Shown in pieces: positions 47,671 through 58,400 of a DNA stretch of 64,000 bases. The notes below the pieces were generated by a model. That model did no database searches. It was not told the origin of the DNA and worked only from the letters and a program-made list of their open reading frames with translations. The DNA is taken from contig NC_044584.1 in the NCBI RefSeq assembly GCF_901933205.1, positions 15,727,001 to 15,791,000 of the forward strand. Direction: 5' to 3'. Within the stretch, counting starts at the first letter, position 1; each line of letters opens with the position of its first letter. Position numbers and translations under genes: made by a program. Source of the stretch: Camarhynchus parvulus. Its lineage: Eukaryota > Chordata > Aves > Passeriformes > Thraupidae.

Positions 47671-49699
47671 TATAAGATGAAAAAGCATTGAAATTATAAG
47701 CATAAATAATAATTTTACACTCTTGGAATTAAAAATAAGACAATAATAAAGTAGTAGAGTTCAGATCAGTTCAGTGCTTTCAGTAATTTTAGCTTTATCT
47801 TAAGTTGCTTTTACAGAAGGATACTTATCAAAGTCTGATTAGCTTTTCCTTGGTGACCAACATTCTTTGAAATGCACCATGTTTTATTTAGTTCAAGGCC
47901 TCAACTAAAATGAGAGCATGAACCATTCTGACTCCTGAATATAAAGGTAAGAGACTTTTATTTTTTCCTCAGCTTGGTCAGCAACAAAACAATATGTAGA
48001 TTTTAAAAATTAAATTACATTCTTTACTGATTTATTAAACCCATCAGAATTGGAAGATTAAGTCATTCTACAAGCTCTCTAGCTCATGCAGGTGGAGAAA
48101 GAAAAGGAACCAAGATATCAGAATTTACCCTAATCCACAATAACCTGAGTGTTGTGAAAGACAGGGAGAAAGCCTGACACAGAAAATTTACCTAGGTCAA
48201 TTTCAAATTATATATATCTAGTGCCATCAAAAGGCCTGTCACTCCACTAAAAAAGCCCCCAACATTTATTTCCAAATTATCTGTGAAATCTGACTGTCAA
48301 ATATTTGTCAGGTGTGGTTTCACCACTCTTAGGTTGCGATAGAGCAATGCAATTTCCAGTGAGTCCAGGTGAAAGTATTTATACTTGAAATAACTACACC
48401 CTCACTGTATTTTTTGCACAACCTGATCTACTGAAATAGACATTTCATATGTTTTTACAACACCCTCTTTGAAACCAGGTCTGAGGAAACAGTTACCTGC
48501 ACACCTCAGTTAAAAAAAGCAAGCAAGCAGACAAGCCAAAAGATGTATCTGAACTGGGTTTCTAACATTAGCTCATGTAACACAAGATAACTTACCAGAG
48601 GGTAAATAGGTGAAATATTCAAGCAAACTCCATTAAAATGACTGTTCTATATTTAGATGTACAAGCATATTTTTATATCACTTGTGAATCATTCTACTGA
48701 AAGCAAAAGAACTTCAAAGCTGTATCTCCTGTCATAATTTGGCCATCAGAAGTTTTATTACTGATGATTATGCATGAGTCAGAAAAGAGAAAAAAAAAAT
48801 CAGCTGAAATTCCAGATCCTTGGAAACAGCAGTATCAGCTTGCTGGCTTCTAGCTGGGGGAGCCAAGTCAAACAATTGGCTTTCACAGAGAATCCAAATC
48901 TTTAAAGCTTTGTCTTACTTAGGGGATAAAAAAATAAACAGAATTTAACCTAATGATAGCTATTTCATGTCTAGAAATAATTTTTTTCTTACAAACTCAA
49001 ATATTCTTGTATTTATTCCCCTTAAAACCCCCTGCAGTCAGAAAGGCCCAGATTTACCCAGTTTTTGCCATACTAAAACACTTCATTGCAGTGTATTATC
49101 CAACACACTAGCTAGTGACCATAAATATAGATCATCATGTCTAAAACTCACTAATACTGATATCACATGCAAAAGTGGAAAAGGAAAAATAAAATCTGCC
49201 TGTTGAGTGTCACATTTAATCTACCAGGTGAAAAAAGCCCTGACTATAACAGAGCATTGACTGAGCTGACAGAATAAGAGGTCAAAGAGATAATGCAGCA
49301 TTGTCTTGGCCATTGGAATTATGTCACCCATTGATTTCCAAAATAAAGGCCAGTGAGAAAAAATTATGCAGGTGGCAGGGCAGAATAACCACTTGTTTCT
49401 CAGCTAAAACTATTTAGATAAGCTATTTTTCTTGTTACAATTGTCTTTTTGGTCAATGGGGAAGACATTCCATGTCATTACCCTCCCTCTTGCCCCTGAG
49501 GGTTCACTCAGCAGGTATTTGATGATATCTGCACTTATTAGCAAGAATTAAGGGCAAGCTGAGAGAACAAACTTTTGCAATAGCAATAACCAAATACTTT
49601 CCAGCTGTCTGCAGCCTCCTGAGCAGCAGACAGGTTTCACCAACAATGCTTACTGGCTTGATCCATGGATTAAAAGGAAAACCAATTTAATCCAAAATT
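47671..49699. other. AT-rich non-coding sequence
   Basis: Contains a short AGCAAGCAAGC repeat near 48519 and a TATATATCTAG patch near 48211. The plus frame at 48967-49206 has no domain. No mobile element is seen before the CR1 starts. Confidence 0.5.
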
Positions 49700-50016
49700 G
49701 TATGGAGGAGATCACCTTGAGTGCCATCAAAAGGCACAGAGAGGACAACGAAGCCATCAGGCCTGGCCACCATGGGTTTAAAAAGGCAGGTCCTGCTTGA
49801 CTGGCCTGATGTCCCCCCAAGGTGACCTGCTCAGTGGATGAAGGCAAGGCTGTGGCTGTGTCTGCCCAACAGCATTTCCCACAGATTTGGCTGGTTGTGG
49901 CTTGGATGGGTGCAATGTTCTCTGTGTGAAACCTGGGTGATGGTCAGGCTGAGGGTGGGCGGTGGAGCTGCCCCAGCTGGGCCAGGGCACCAGCAAGATT
50001 CTCCAGGGCCCAGTAT
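49700..50016 (+). mobile_element. CR1 LINE, 5' part of an interrupted copy
   Basis: Sequence corresponds to the C-terminal part of the CR1 reverse transcriptase region. Words such as TTGAGTGCCATCAAAAGGCA, GGTCCTGCTTGACTGG, AAGGTGACCTGCTCAGTGG and GGCTTGGATGGGTGCA follow the order in CR1. The reading frame is broken by small deletions and stop codons (a peptide like HHGFKK is followed by a shift), so it is a dead copy. The left edge is gradual. The element stops at the TG of an inserted LTR and resumes after it at 50400. Confidence 0.9.
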
Positions 50017-50399
50017 TGTCACAGACATATCTTATAAAAAATCCTTTTGTTAGGATCTTTTCTTCTGAGAAGCTGAGAAGCTTCAGCTTCTCCAATTTTT
50101 GCTGCTTTGGAATGTGATTTGGAGAACTGTTTACCTTACCCAGCATGTGAAATTGTTTTTACTTGATGACCAATGACAGCCACCTGTGTCGTTGCTGTGA
50201 GCAGTCACAAGATTTTATTATCATTCCTTTCCTTGCTAGCCTTCTGATGTCTCCTTTCTCTTTTCTTTTAGTACAGTTTTAGTATATAATTTTCTTTTAA
50301 TATAATATATATCATAAAAAAATAAATCAGCTTTCTGAAACATGGAGTCAAGATTCTCATCTCTTCCCTTATCCTGGGACCCCTGTGAACACCACCACA
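50017..50399 (+). mobile_element. Solo LTR inserted within CR1
   Basis: The 383-bp element begins TGTCACAGAC and ends CACCACCACA, with the TG...CA termini of an LTR. It contains an AT-rich promoter-like part (AGTATATAATTTTC near 50281) and a canonical AATAAA (50321-50326) near the 3' end. Inside lies a compact inverted repeat GAGAAGCT...AGCTTCTC (50067-50092). CR1 sequence runs up to it on the left and continues on the right, so the LTR is younger than the CR1. The flanks are CAGTAT and CAGGAC, so a perfect target-site duplication is not preserved. No internal retroviral sequence is present. Confidence 0.85.
50321..50326 (+). terminator. Polyadenylation signal of the LTR
   Basis: Canonical AATAAA placed about 75 bases from the LTR 3' end, as expected at the R/U5 junction. 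It could act on plus-strand host transcripts. Confidence 0.55.
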
Positions 50400-51228
50400 C
50401 AGGACCAGCATGAGCTCTGTCCAACGGCTTTATCCATGCTCTGGAAGGGGATTGAACATCCCTCAGGAAGGTTGGGGATGACACCAAGGCCCTGCTGGAG
50501 GGCAGGAAGGCTCTGCAGAGGGCCCTGGCCAGGCTGGCTGGGCCCAGAGCAGTGGCCAGAGTGGCCAAATCCTCTGTGGCCACCAAGGCTGGGTGCTGCC
50601 CTTTGGCCACCAGAAGCTCCTGCAGCAGGAAAGGCCCTGGGGGTGCTGAACATGACCCAGCCATGACACCTGGCTTGGATCAGCCACAGTGTGACCAGCA
50701 GCACCAGGACAGTGACTGACCCCCTGTGCCACAGCTGAGGCCACACCTCAAATCCTGGGGTCACTTTTGGGCTCCTCATGCCATGAAGGACACGGAGGGG
50801 CTGGAGTATGTCCAGGGCAGGGAATGGAGCTGGGGAAGGGCCTGGAGAATCAGCAGTGGCTCAGCCTGGAGAACAGGAGGCCCAGGGGGAACCTTCTCAT
50901 TCTCTGCAACTTCTTGGCAAGAGGTTGTAGCCAGGTGGGGGTCGGGCTCTGCTCCCAGGCAACAGAACAAGAGGAAATGGCTTCAAGTTGTACCAGGGGA
51001 GATTTAAATTGGATGTTAGAAAGGGGCTGTCAAGCACTGGAACAGGCTGCCCAGGGAAATGGTTGAGTCATCATCCCTAGAGGTATTTGAAAAGGGGAAA
51101 TTAAAAATTAAGCATAGATAAGCACTTAAGGACGTGGATTAATGTTGGACTTGGCAGTGTTGGGTTAACAGTCAGACTTGATAATCCTAAAGGTCTTTTC
51201 CAAGAAACAGTTCTACGATTCTAGGATT
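50400..51228 (+). mobile_element. CR1 LINE, 3' part of an interrupted copy
   Basis: Continues the element broken at 50017. It includes GATGACACCAAGGCCCTGC, CAGCCTGGAGAACAGGAGGC, AGAGGAAATGGCTTCAAGTT, GGAACAGGCTGCCCAGGG and the diagnostic end CTAAAGGTCTTTTCCAAG followed by degenerate ATTCTATG-like octamers ending near 51228. This covers the end of ORF2 and the 3' UTR. With the 5' part it makes roughly 1.15 kb of CR1, 5'-truncated and frame-broken. The long frames read on both strands here are shadows of this GC-rich repeat, not genes. Confidence 0.95.
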
Positions 51229-52768
51229 TCCAGACTTTTAAGGATTGTTTACAAAAATGTTCAGCTATCAGAACAACAAAAATCATATTCATCACTAACA
51301 CCATCACTTCACATGTGCTAAAAGCACTTTTGATACAAAAGGGAGAAAAACTTTGCAACTCTCAGACTGAGAGAAGAAATGATAGATATGGTCTCTCAAA
51401 AGCAAGACAAGATGCACACTCAGATGAACAGGATTGCAATAGTAGAACAAATTCAACCTCCACTCACAAAGCACTGAGAGTACAGTACTAGGAACAGGAG
51501 AGGCAGAACAACACAATCAAGCCAGAGTAAATCTGCATTTAAGCTAAATCATCTCCTTACTGCATTTCAAAGAGGCAATTCAGCCAATGTAAACAGAAAT
51601 TATGCTCTGCTTTCCACTAGATCATAATGTAAAACCAACAGAAACAACCATCCACCACTGCAGGCAACACTGGAAGAACTCAAGCCTCTCCTCATTGCTA
51701 TTTCAAATGTATTATTCAAATAAAACCTCCCCAATTACAAAAGCCTTTTTCATGTAAGGTGACACAACAAATCCATAGCATTCCCCAAGACTGGATTGCC
51801 AGTATCCCAGTGTGATTTTGCAGGTAGCCTAACACACTAACACCTACAAGAATTCAGAATGTACCCAGTGCTAGCACTTCCCAAAAACAGCACTAAAACA
51901 AGGATTTTCCAGATGGGTAAAGTGATGGCACCGTGATGAAGTCTGCACCACTACTTTTCACAGCATATTCTAGGCAATTCTCTCAGCCCTAAAATAAAAT
52001 GGAACAGTCTCCAGATTACCACTTTTTCAGTTGTCAGTCAAGCACACTGGTTAACCAGTTATGGAAAATCAGATACACAGAAAAAAAAAAAAATCAAAGT
52101 ATCTTCAGAATAATCTAAGCTTAAAGTTGATGTACTTAAAAGTACAGTAGTTCCCAATACATTGAATTATTTAATCACCAGCCTATTTTCTATTTTTCTT
52201 CTCCAACTCTCCCCTTTATCACTACATAAATAAGTTAGCAAATAAAAGCAAAGAAAAAATATTTTAGCTTTGTTTTTAGAAATTACCTTTTTAACAATGA
52301 ACACAAGCTTAAATCCTCAGAACTCTTAGAACTTTTCTGGTCACTATGTCAAAATAAAAACATATTTTAAAAAATACTCATATAGTTAAAAATATTCATA
52401 AATAACCTCATTTTTATAATCTTACATATAAAAGTTACACCTTTCTATGAAATTTAACTCTCTTTCCATAGCCTTGCAGCAGTTTACTGAAAAGTCTTAA
52501 CAATTTCAACTTTAATAACTTTTATAATAATGCCTATGAACTCCTCTTTCTCTGCTAAGCGGCAATGGAGTTACCTAACTCAGCCACATACTAAATAATT
52601 TAGCATCCATTATTAAAATGTCATATATTGCATGTGTGCTTTCAAAATATTTTATCATAAATCTAGCATTCCAAGTAACCAGAGTAACTGCAAACATTTT
52701 ATATTTAGAGGATGGAGTTGATGTGATCTCTTAGATATTACTAAAAAAATAAGAGTATTCTCTGCTTT
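51229..52768. other. AT-rich non-coding sequence
   Basis: No repeat family or exon is recognised. An A run lies at about 52081-52093 and the region 52200-52700 is strongly AT-rich. Confidence 0.55.
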
Positions 52769-53220
52769 GTGGACAGCGCAGCCTTAAAGCTTTGTAATTT
52801 AATGATGAGTGGAGCTTGGTTTCACATCTATTCCAGGAACTGTGAGAGGGAACAGGAGCACTCTCATCCTCCCTGCACAGCCTGGCCAGGGCAGGGGGAG
52901 CTCTGCCATCAGCACCCCCGAGTGCTCCCATCCGGACATACGGGCTCCCCCTTGGGAATCAAATGACTCAACTGGGATGGGGACCAAGGGCAGGAGAAGA
53001 AACCTCTCACTGGATTGACACTTAATCCTAGATGGCATTTCTTTCATTTCCCTTGCCAGGAGGAGCAGCAGGGCGCTTTGGACACAAGGTGGGCCTGGCT
53101 GCCCTCAGCACACACAGTGGCTGTGCTGCAGTCCCTGCCTGGGTCCTGTGACAGCCCTGAAGCCACCAGTGGGCTTCTTCTGCCAAGGCAGAAAATATCT
53201 CCCCACCCACAGGAGGCATG
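52769..53220. other. GC-rich island of unknown origin
   Basis: A 450-base GC-richer patch with open frames of 63-82 codons on both strands, none with a domain. It resembles the islands at 34.8 and 40.3 kb in composition. I see no CR1 3' end, LTR termini or poly-A tail, so I cannot assign it. Confidence 0.4.
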
Positions 53221-54599
53221 AAGCTATTTATGCATTATTTGTACTTTCATGTGATCTTTTTTTTTTTTCCTCAAATAGCTTTACCCAGGAGAAGGAAGAA
53301 GCAAAAGATATTTTCTCATTTTAAGATGCATTACTAAGTCATAGACTATCATTCTAGTAAGTTTAAGGTATATTTATATTACTGGAAAATAAGTTTGCAT
53401 GTATATTTAATGGAATTTGATACACATCAACATTCTGTAACCCTGGACCTTGTGTCTCTCCAAGAACAAAAGCATTTCACTTTCCATCATCTCACTCAAA
53501 CACATCATTTCAGTGAAAACAGCACAAATCTCCTCAATAGAATACATGCAATTAGGAAAATGCACATGGCTGCTCATGTAAGACATGTTCAGAGTTGTAC
53601 CCACAGAATCCACCCCTTCTTTTTGGTATTCACACATTCCACTGCTCCCTAACAAGAGGGTGTGACAGAAGCAAGCAGGGGATGCAGGGCAGGGTTTACT
53701 GATGGATTTAGGAGAGGCTGGAGCAGCTGCTCATCCACAGCATTAAGTAAAATCATAAACAGCACACGAAGGTGCAGGACCTCTGAAGACAAACCTTGCC
53801 CCACAGAGATTTCTCTGGCTCAACTGTGCAACACAAAACACAAAAAAAACCTCCCCAAACAGCCCCCAAATCTCTTGGCACTGCTTTCATACACAGCCTT
53901 GGAATAAACCCAGTTGGAAATCATGGGGAATCCCTGATCACAGGTACACCCACTTTCTGCAGAAATCCATGCAAATAAATAAACTGGCATCTTATAAGCC
54001 TATAAAATGTTAAAACTGCCTCACATTCAAAAATAATTCAGGGTTGTGGTTCTCAACCTGCAACCTGGAAAAAAAACCCCAAACATTTACATAATCAGTT
54101 TATAAAGGCATATTTCTGAAGAAAATTTCCATTAAAGTTCAGAATGTTACGTAATTACTGCTTGGAAGAGGATGATATAAATATTCCTATCAAATGTCCG
54201 TTGTATTATTTATTTTAGATACTTAGATTTACTTTAAGAGAAAAACAATGAGCATTCTGGTGTCATAAGCTGACCAGAGATACTGTAAGTGCAGGTAAAA
54301 TCTTGGGGGACAAATTGCTCAAACCATTTAATGCTGCAATTCACTCATTAGGACAATAACTCAGATGGGTGCTTGATTTCCAAAATGCCATTTTCAGGTT
54401 TGGCATCAGGGAGAGGGAAGACAAGAAACTAGAGAAGCATTCATACAAAGAACACTGTTCAACTGCATCTCCAATACCTATTTTTTTTTATTTCAGCAGT
54501 TCTTGACTATTTCAGATCCATGATAAAAGAGTAACAAAGGCCTGGATATATCCTTCTAAGGAGAGAATAAAGAGGAAAAAGATTGAAATAAGGCATCCC
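53221..54599. other. Non-coding sequence, no feature recognised
   Basis: Mixed sequence with a 12-base T run near 53258. Frames on both strands at 53395-53907 overlap one another and have no domain. Nothing else stands out. Confidence 0.5.
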
Positions 54600-55100
54600 A
54601 AATTTTCAAAGGGCCCTTTCTTCTAATCTAACTGCTTGGATAATGCGTCCAGAGTGGCATTTTGTAATGACAGCAACTTTCCAACAAATCAATAGTTATT
54701 TAATTCCCAACAAGCTCTCGAGTCCATTAAACCTGATTACATTCACCCATTTCAGTTGGGTGCAGTTATTTTTCCTACACCGGCACTTAATCTATAACAG
54801 GAACTTATGAGAACTTTCAAAAGCAATTTCAACATCAATCAGCATAGAGTGAAAGGCACGATTTGCTTGTAATTATTTATTGGACAGGATGGCAGAGGGT
54901 CTGACTGCGCTCCAGAGTCCGACCTTCACCCCCAAGTTCTAATGGATATGAAGGCCTGCTGGATGTGTCTCACTGCATGAAAAGCAGCCTCAGCTCACAC
55001 GTCCCACCAGACAGAGATTCCCAATACCTGATTAACGGCCACTGTGCAATGCTATATTTCTATTTTAGACATATGTGTCTGATATTAAGCCTGAAGTAAA
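54600..55100. promoter_or_regulatory. Candidate conserved non-coding element
   Basis: This is one of the stronger conserved-element candidates by texture. AT-core words include GTTATTTAATTCCC, CTGATTACATTC and TAATTA (54870-54875). At least seven isolated CpGs persist without a GC-rich island (for example in CTCGAG, CACCGGC, TGCGCTCC, GTCCGACC and TAACGGCC). No long frame and no repeat signature is present. Binding-site calls are generic homeodomain cores only. Confidence 0.38.
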
Positions 55101-57299
55101 GAACACAACCCACAGTCTTCTATTACTGGAGGGACCTATATGGAAACCCACCTGTTTCATGCTGTGATGGCCCCTGTATGTCAGCACAGTGCTGGAGAAA
55201 AGGAGCACAATGAAGGTTTCCCTTTCCCTCATGGTTAATTTCGCTTATCCCTAGCACAGCACAGAAATGCCCTAACACACATTTGTGTCTTGACCCTGTC
55301 AATGCAGAATATCCAACAGCTGCCACTTACATCGTACAATTCTATCAGAATTTAGAAATGTTGACTTTTCTTGATGTCTTCTAATACTGTAAACAATAGG
55401 ATACTTATTGCTTAATTAGCATCGGCACGATGTGTTCAGAATCCCAAGTCTAACAGCAGACACTTCAGTAGCACCACTTTTTGATCAAAATAAAATAATG
55501 GCAAAAGCAAACATGACAACAACAACCTGGTAGCTGCCAGCTGACTACTAAATATACAGAACTCTTGCCCTGCAGCAAGATCTTACATTTGAGGGCTCAA
55601 AGGAATTAATAGGATGTGTATAAATATTCTTTGCAGGTGATATATTTCAATACACACAAAACCACAACCCCTTTTTCATTCCCTGGGACGCGTAACATAT
55701 GAATTAATGCATATTTAACACTATTCCTATTTGCTGTGCTAAAACACTTAACCTAAACACATCATGGTAAGTTACTTTGTCTTCTGACCTGCCGTGGGAA
55801 TGCTGACTCCCTCAGAAACCTAGAATGGATAGCAAATCCTCTGCCCTGTGGTCAACCTCGTGAAGCAAAGGCATGAATGTTAAACAGCAGACAAATCAAT
55901 ACAAGCAAATATAGCTCAACTAGACCATTTATTCAGCCATGAGAGATGTCAATACACAGATTAGGGTGATCCATCTTTTTGATTTCCTACTGTCTTCTCA
56001 ATGACTACATGAGAGCTTTTGCCTGTATTAAAAGTGTTTGCTTTCTCAACCATAAAAATTCCAATTATTGCTCTAAGTGCACTAGAGTTAAGTTGCTTGT
56101 TGGAAGCGGCCTTGCATTACCTGAACAAGTCCAGCGAAGTATGGTGCTGCAGGCAGAATCATTGGCACTCCATAGGGATGTAGCAAAACTCCTTGAGACG
56201 ACAACATGGTTTAAGTGATAGTATTACTCCCACTAAAGCTAAACACATCAATTGAAAGTTAGGGGAAAATCTATATACCAACTTCTTCCAAACTCAGAGC
56301 TAGAACCAAATAACTTCTGTCAGGGGCAAAGCCCACATCAGCTGTAAAAAAAAGAAAAAAATTGACGTCAGCAACACTTAATGTTAAAATTTTCTTCAGA
56401 GACAACAGATAGAGACAACAGCTGCAAACCTAACTCTACCCAAAAAGGAAGGTGCTATTTTGGGAGCAGCTTAAGTAACATGACTAGCCAACTACTCTTT
56501 ATCAGTTCAGATTTTTAAGTACTAAACACATCGCGATCAAATTCTGTACAGATCTACCGATTAGAAATAATTTTCCTATCAGTTATGGCACACACATGAC
56601 AACAGTTACTATCAGAAGCCATTTTCAAAATAATCAGGTTTATCATGATTGCATAATTAGACATTTCCCTGGATTTATAAGCTGTTAAACAATGTTCATG
56701 TGAGCGTTTACACTTCAGTCTGTTATACTGGATATATAGTCTGGTTTGATTCATTATATTTTTCTTGTTTGTTTTGAATAAGTGAGCTAATGCAAGCTAA
56801 CGACTTCTATTAGTGTAAATTATATTTTAATGGCTTTTCTAACCTTTCACAACATCTATGTTGTTAAATTGAACATAACTATTTTAAAAGAACACATTTT
56901 CCCATTAGGGTATTTCAACTCTATTCTCCAAATCAACTCACACTACTGGTGTAAGAGACAAAGGACAGAAATTTAGGCTGGTTTCCTCCCTAAATCAAAA
57001 CAGATTTGACTTTAAATGTACTTCTTGCAAGACATTCTATTCCACAGCTCGTTTTTACTTTAAACAAAACCAACTTAGTCATTAACACCTGTTTTATGTG
57101 CTATGTATCTTCTATTGCAGATGTAACTAATGACAAGAATTACAATTGAGCAAGACTTTTTTATTTCAATAAAGAATTAGTTAGGTACTTACAACTCCAT
57201 GTTACAAGTGAAATGAAAAAAAAATCTCCTACAGTCTTCGAATTATCAGGGTGCTTCACACCACTAATTTCAGCTACTTGATTTTGTTGCATAATTACT
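55101..57299. other. AT-rich non-coding sequence
   Basis: The 55979-56218 plus frame (79 codons) overlaps a stretch with isolated CpGs and is more likely a conserved or neutral non-coding segment than an exon. A 13-bp-period duplication (AGAGACAACAG at 56398 and again at 56411) is present. Nothing else is recognised. Confidence 0.5.
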
Positions 57300-57680
57300 T
57301 TTCCAGATAACTAATTGCAGACACGATTTGATGTGATACTCAATTATTTAATGCCACATTTTGACCATCGTGGAAGGTTTGCAGTAATTGATTCTCGTGT
57401 ATCAGGGCGGCCGTGCTGCAGGATTTGGAAATCTCCCTGAGCAGCTGCCTGCTGGCCCTCCCCAGTGCCAGCCTTACCCCACTGCTAACTTTAGATGTGG
57501 AATTGTGACCCTCGGTGATGCTCCCCGCAGGAGCTGCCAGTGAGGCCAGCAATTGTCACATGATGGAGTGATGTTTACCCCACTCCATCTCCTGTTTCAG
57601 AGCTGCTTCACTTTGCTGCTGGGGATGATGCTGGTCTCGCTGCTTATCTGACCATGCTTAGCTATAAATCCTATTTCTTG
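57300..57680. promoter_or_regulatory. Candidate conserved non-coding element
   Basis: AT-core words (AACTAATTGCAG, CAATTATTTAATG, GTAATTGATTC) lie next to a GC-rich part with isolated CpGs (GGGCGGCCGTG, CCCTCGGTG, CCCCGCAGG). The 70-codon minus frame here has no domain. The combination resembles an enhancer or an unusual distal promoter. There is no direct evidence for either. Confidence 0.33.
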
Positions 57681-58174
57681 GTCTTATCTTACCGAGGAAG
57701 AGAAACTCTGCAGTTTAATTACTAAGCAAGCTGACACATCATAGATTTTTTTTTTCAAAAGATTGTCATTAATTCCAATACAAAACCAGTCACTAACTTT
57801 CACAGAGAAATACGTAAACAGAAGGTATATATGAGAAAGCAAGTTGCAGTCACAACTCACTTCTTAAAAATACTTAATTTCTAAAAAAAAAAAAGTTCAT
57901 TTTAACTATTGCTTATTATTTTAATCCAGCAGAGTAAGCTGCATTTGAAAAGAAAGCAGATTTCTTTCACCCAGGAATGGAGATTATAAAATGGATTCTG
58001 CAAGCTTTACTCAAATGACTCCAGTGGGACAACTGACATAAATACAGACTGTTAAATTGCTCTGTAAAATACCTGGCAGGTTTTTTTGTTTCAGCATGTA
58101 TATATTTGATAAGATGTTAGAAAACCTGAGGAGGAAGATTTGCACAGGAAAGCGCAGGCTCAAGGGAAGCTTTT
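57681..58174. other. AT-rich non-coding sequence
   Basis: T and A runs (about 57747-57755 and 57882-57893) and otherwise unremarkable sequence leading into a decayed CR1. Confidence 0.5.
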
Positions 58175-58400
58175 CTGTGATCTATTTTGGGACAGATTTT
58201 TTTGAACATTTTCTTTAATTGTTTTGGCACAAGGCAACCTGCTGATGAAATTTCCTGATGACACAAAGTTGGAAGGTACTGTCAAAACTGGAAAGGATAA
58301 GGATATTACATAGAAAGAACAGCTAAATCTTATGGGCTGCATTAATCAAAATTCAATAACACAAAATGCAAGATCATGCTCCTCCTAATGACAGAAACTT
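58175..58400 (+). mobile_element. Ancient CR1 LINE fragment
   Basis: Although heavily diverged, words in CR1 order remain: ATTTTGGGACAG, TTGAACATTTTCTTTAAT, CCTGATGACACAAAGTTGG, then TTATGGGCTGCATTAATCAA and AAATGCAAGATCATGCTCC. These correspond to the reverse-transcriptase C-terminal region that also flanks the inserted LTR at 50.0-50.5 kb. The many substitutions mark it as much older than the other copies. Frames are destroyed. Confidence 0.7.

Noticed and set aside
48220..48236. 16-base match (AGTGCCATCAAAAGGC) to the CR1 at 49.72 kb
   Set aside because: No CR1 similarity on either side of it; treated as chance.
50236..50779. Overlapping open frames of 93-142 codons on both strands
   Set aside because: They lie in the LTR and CR1 sequence, are GC-rich chance frames, and translate antisense or out-of-phase parts of the repeat.
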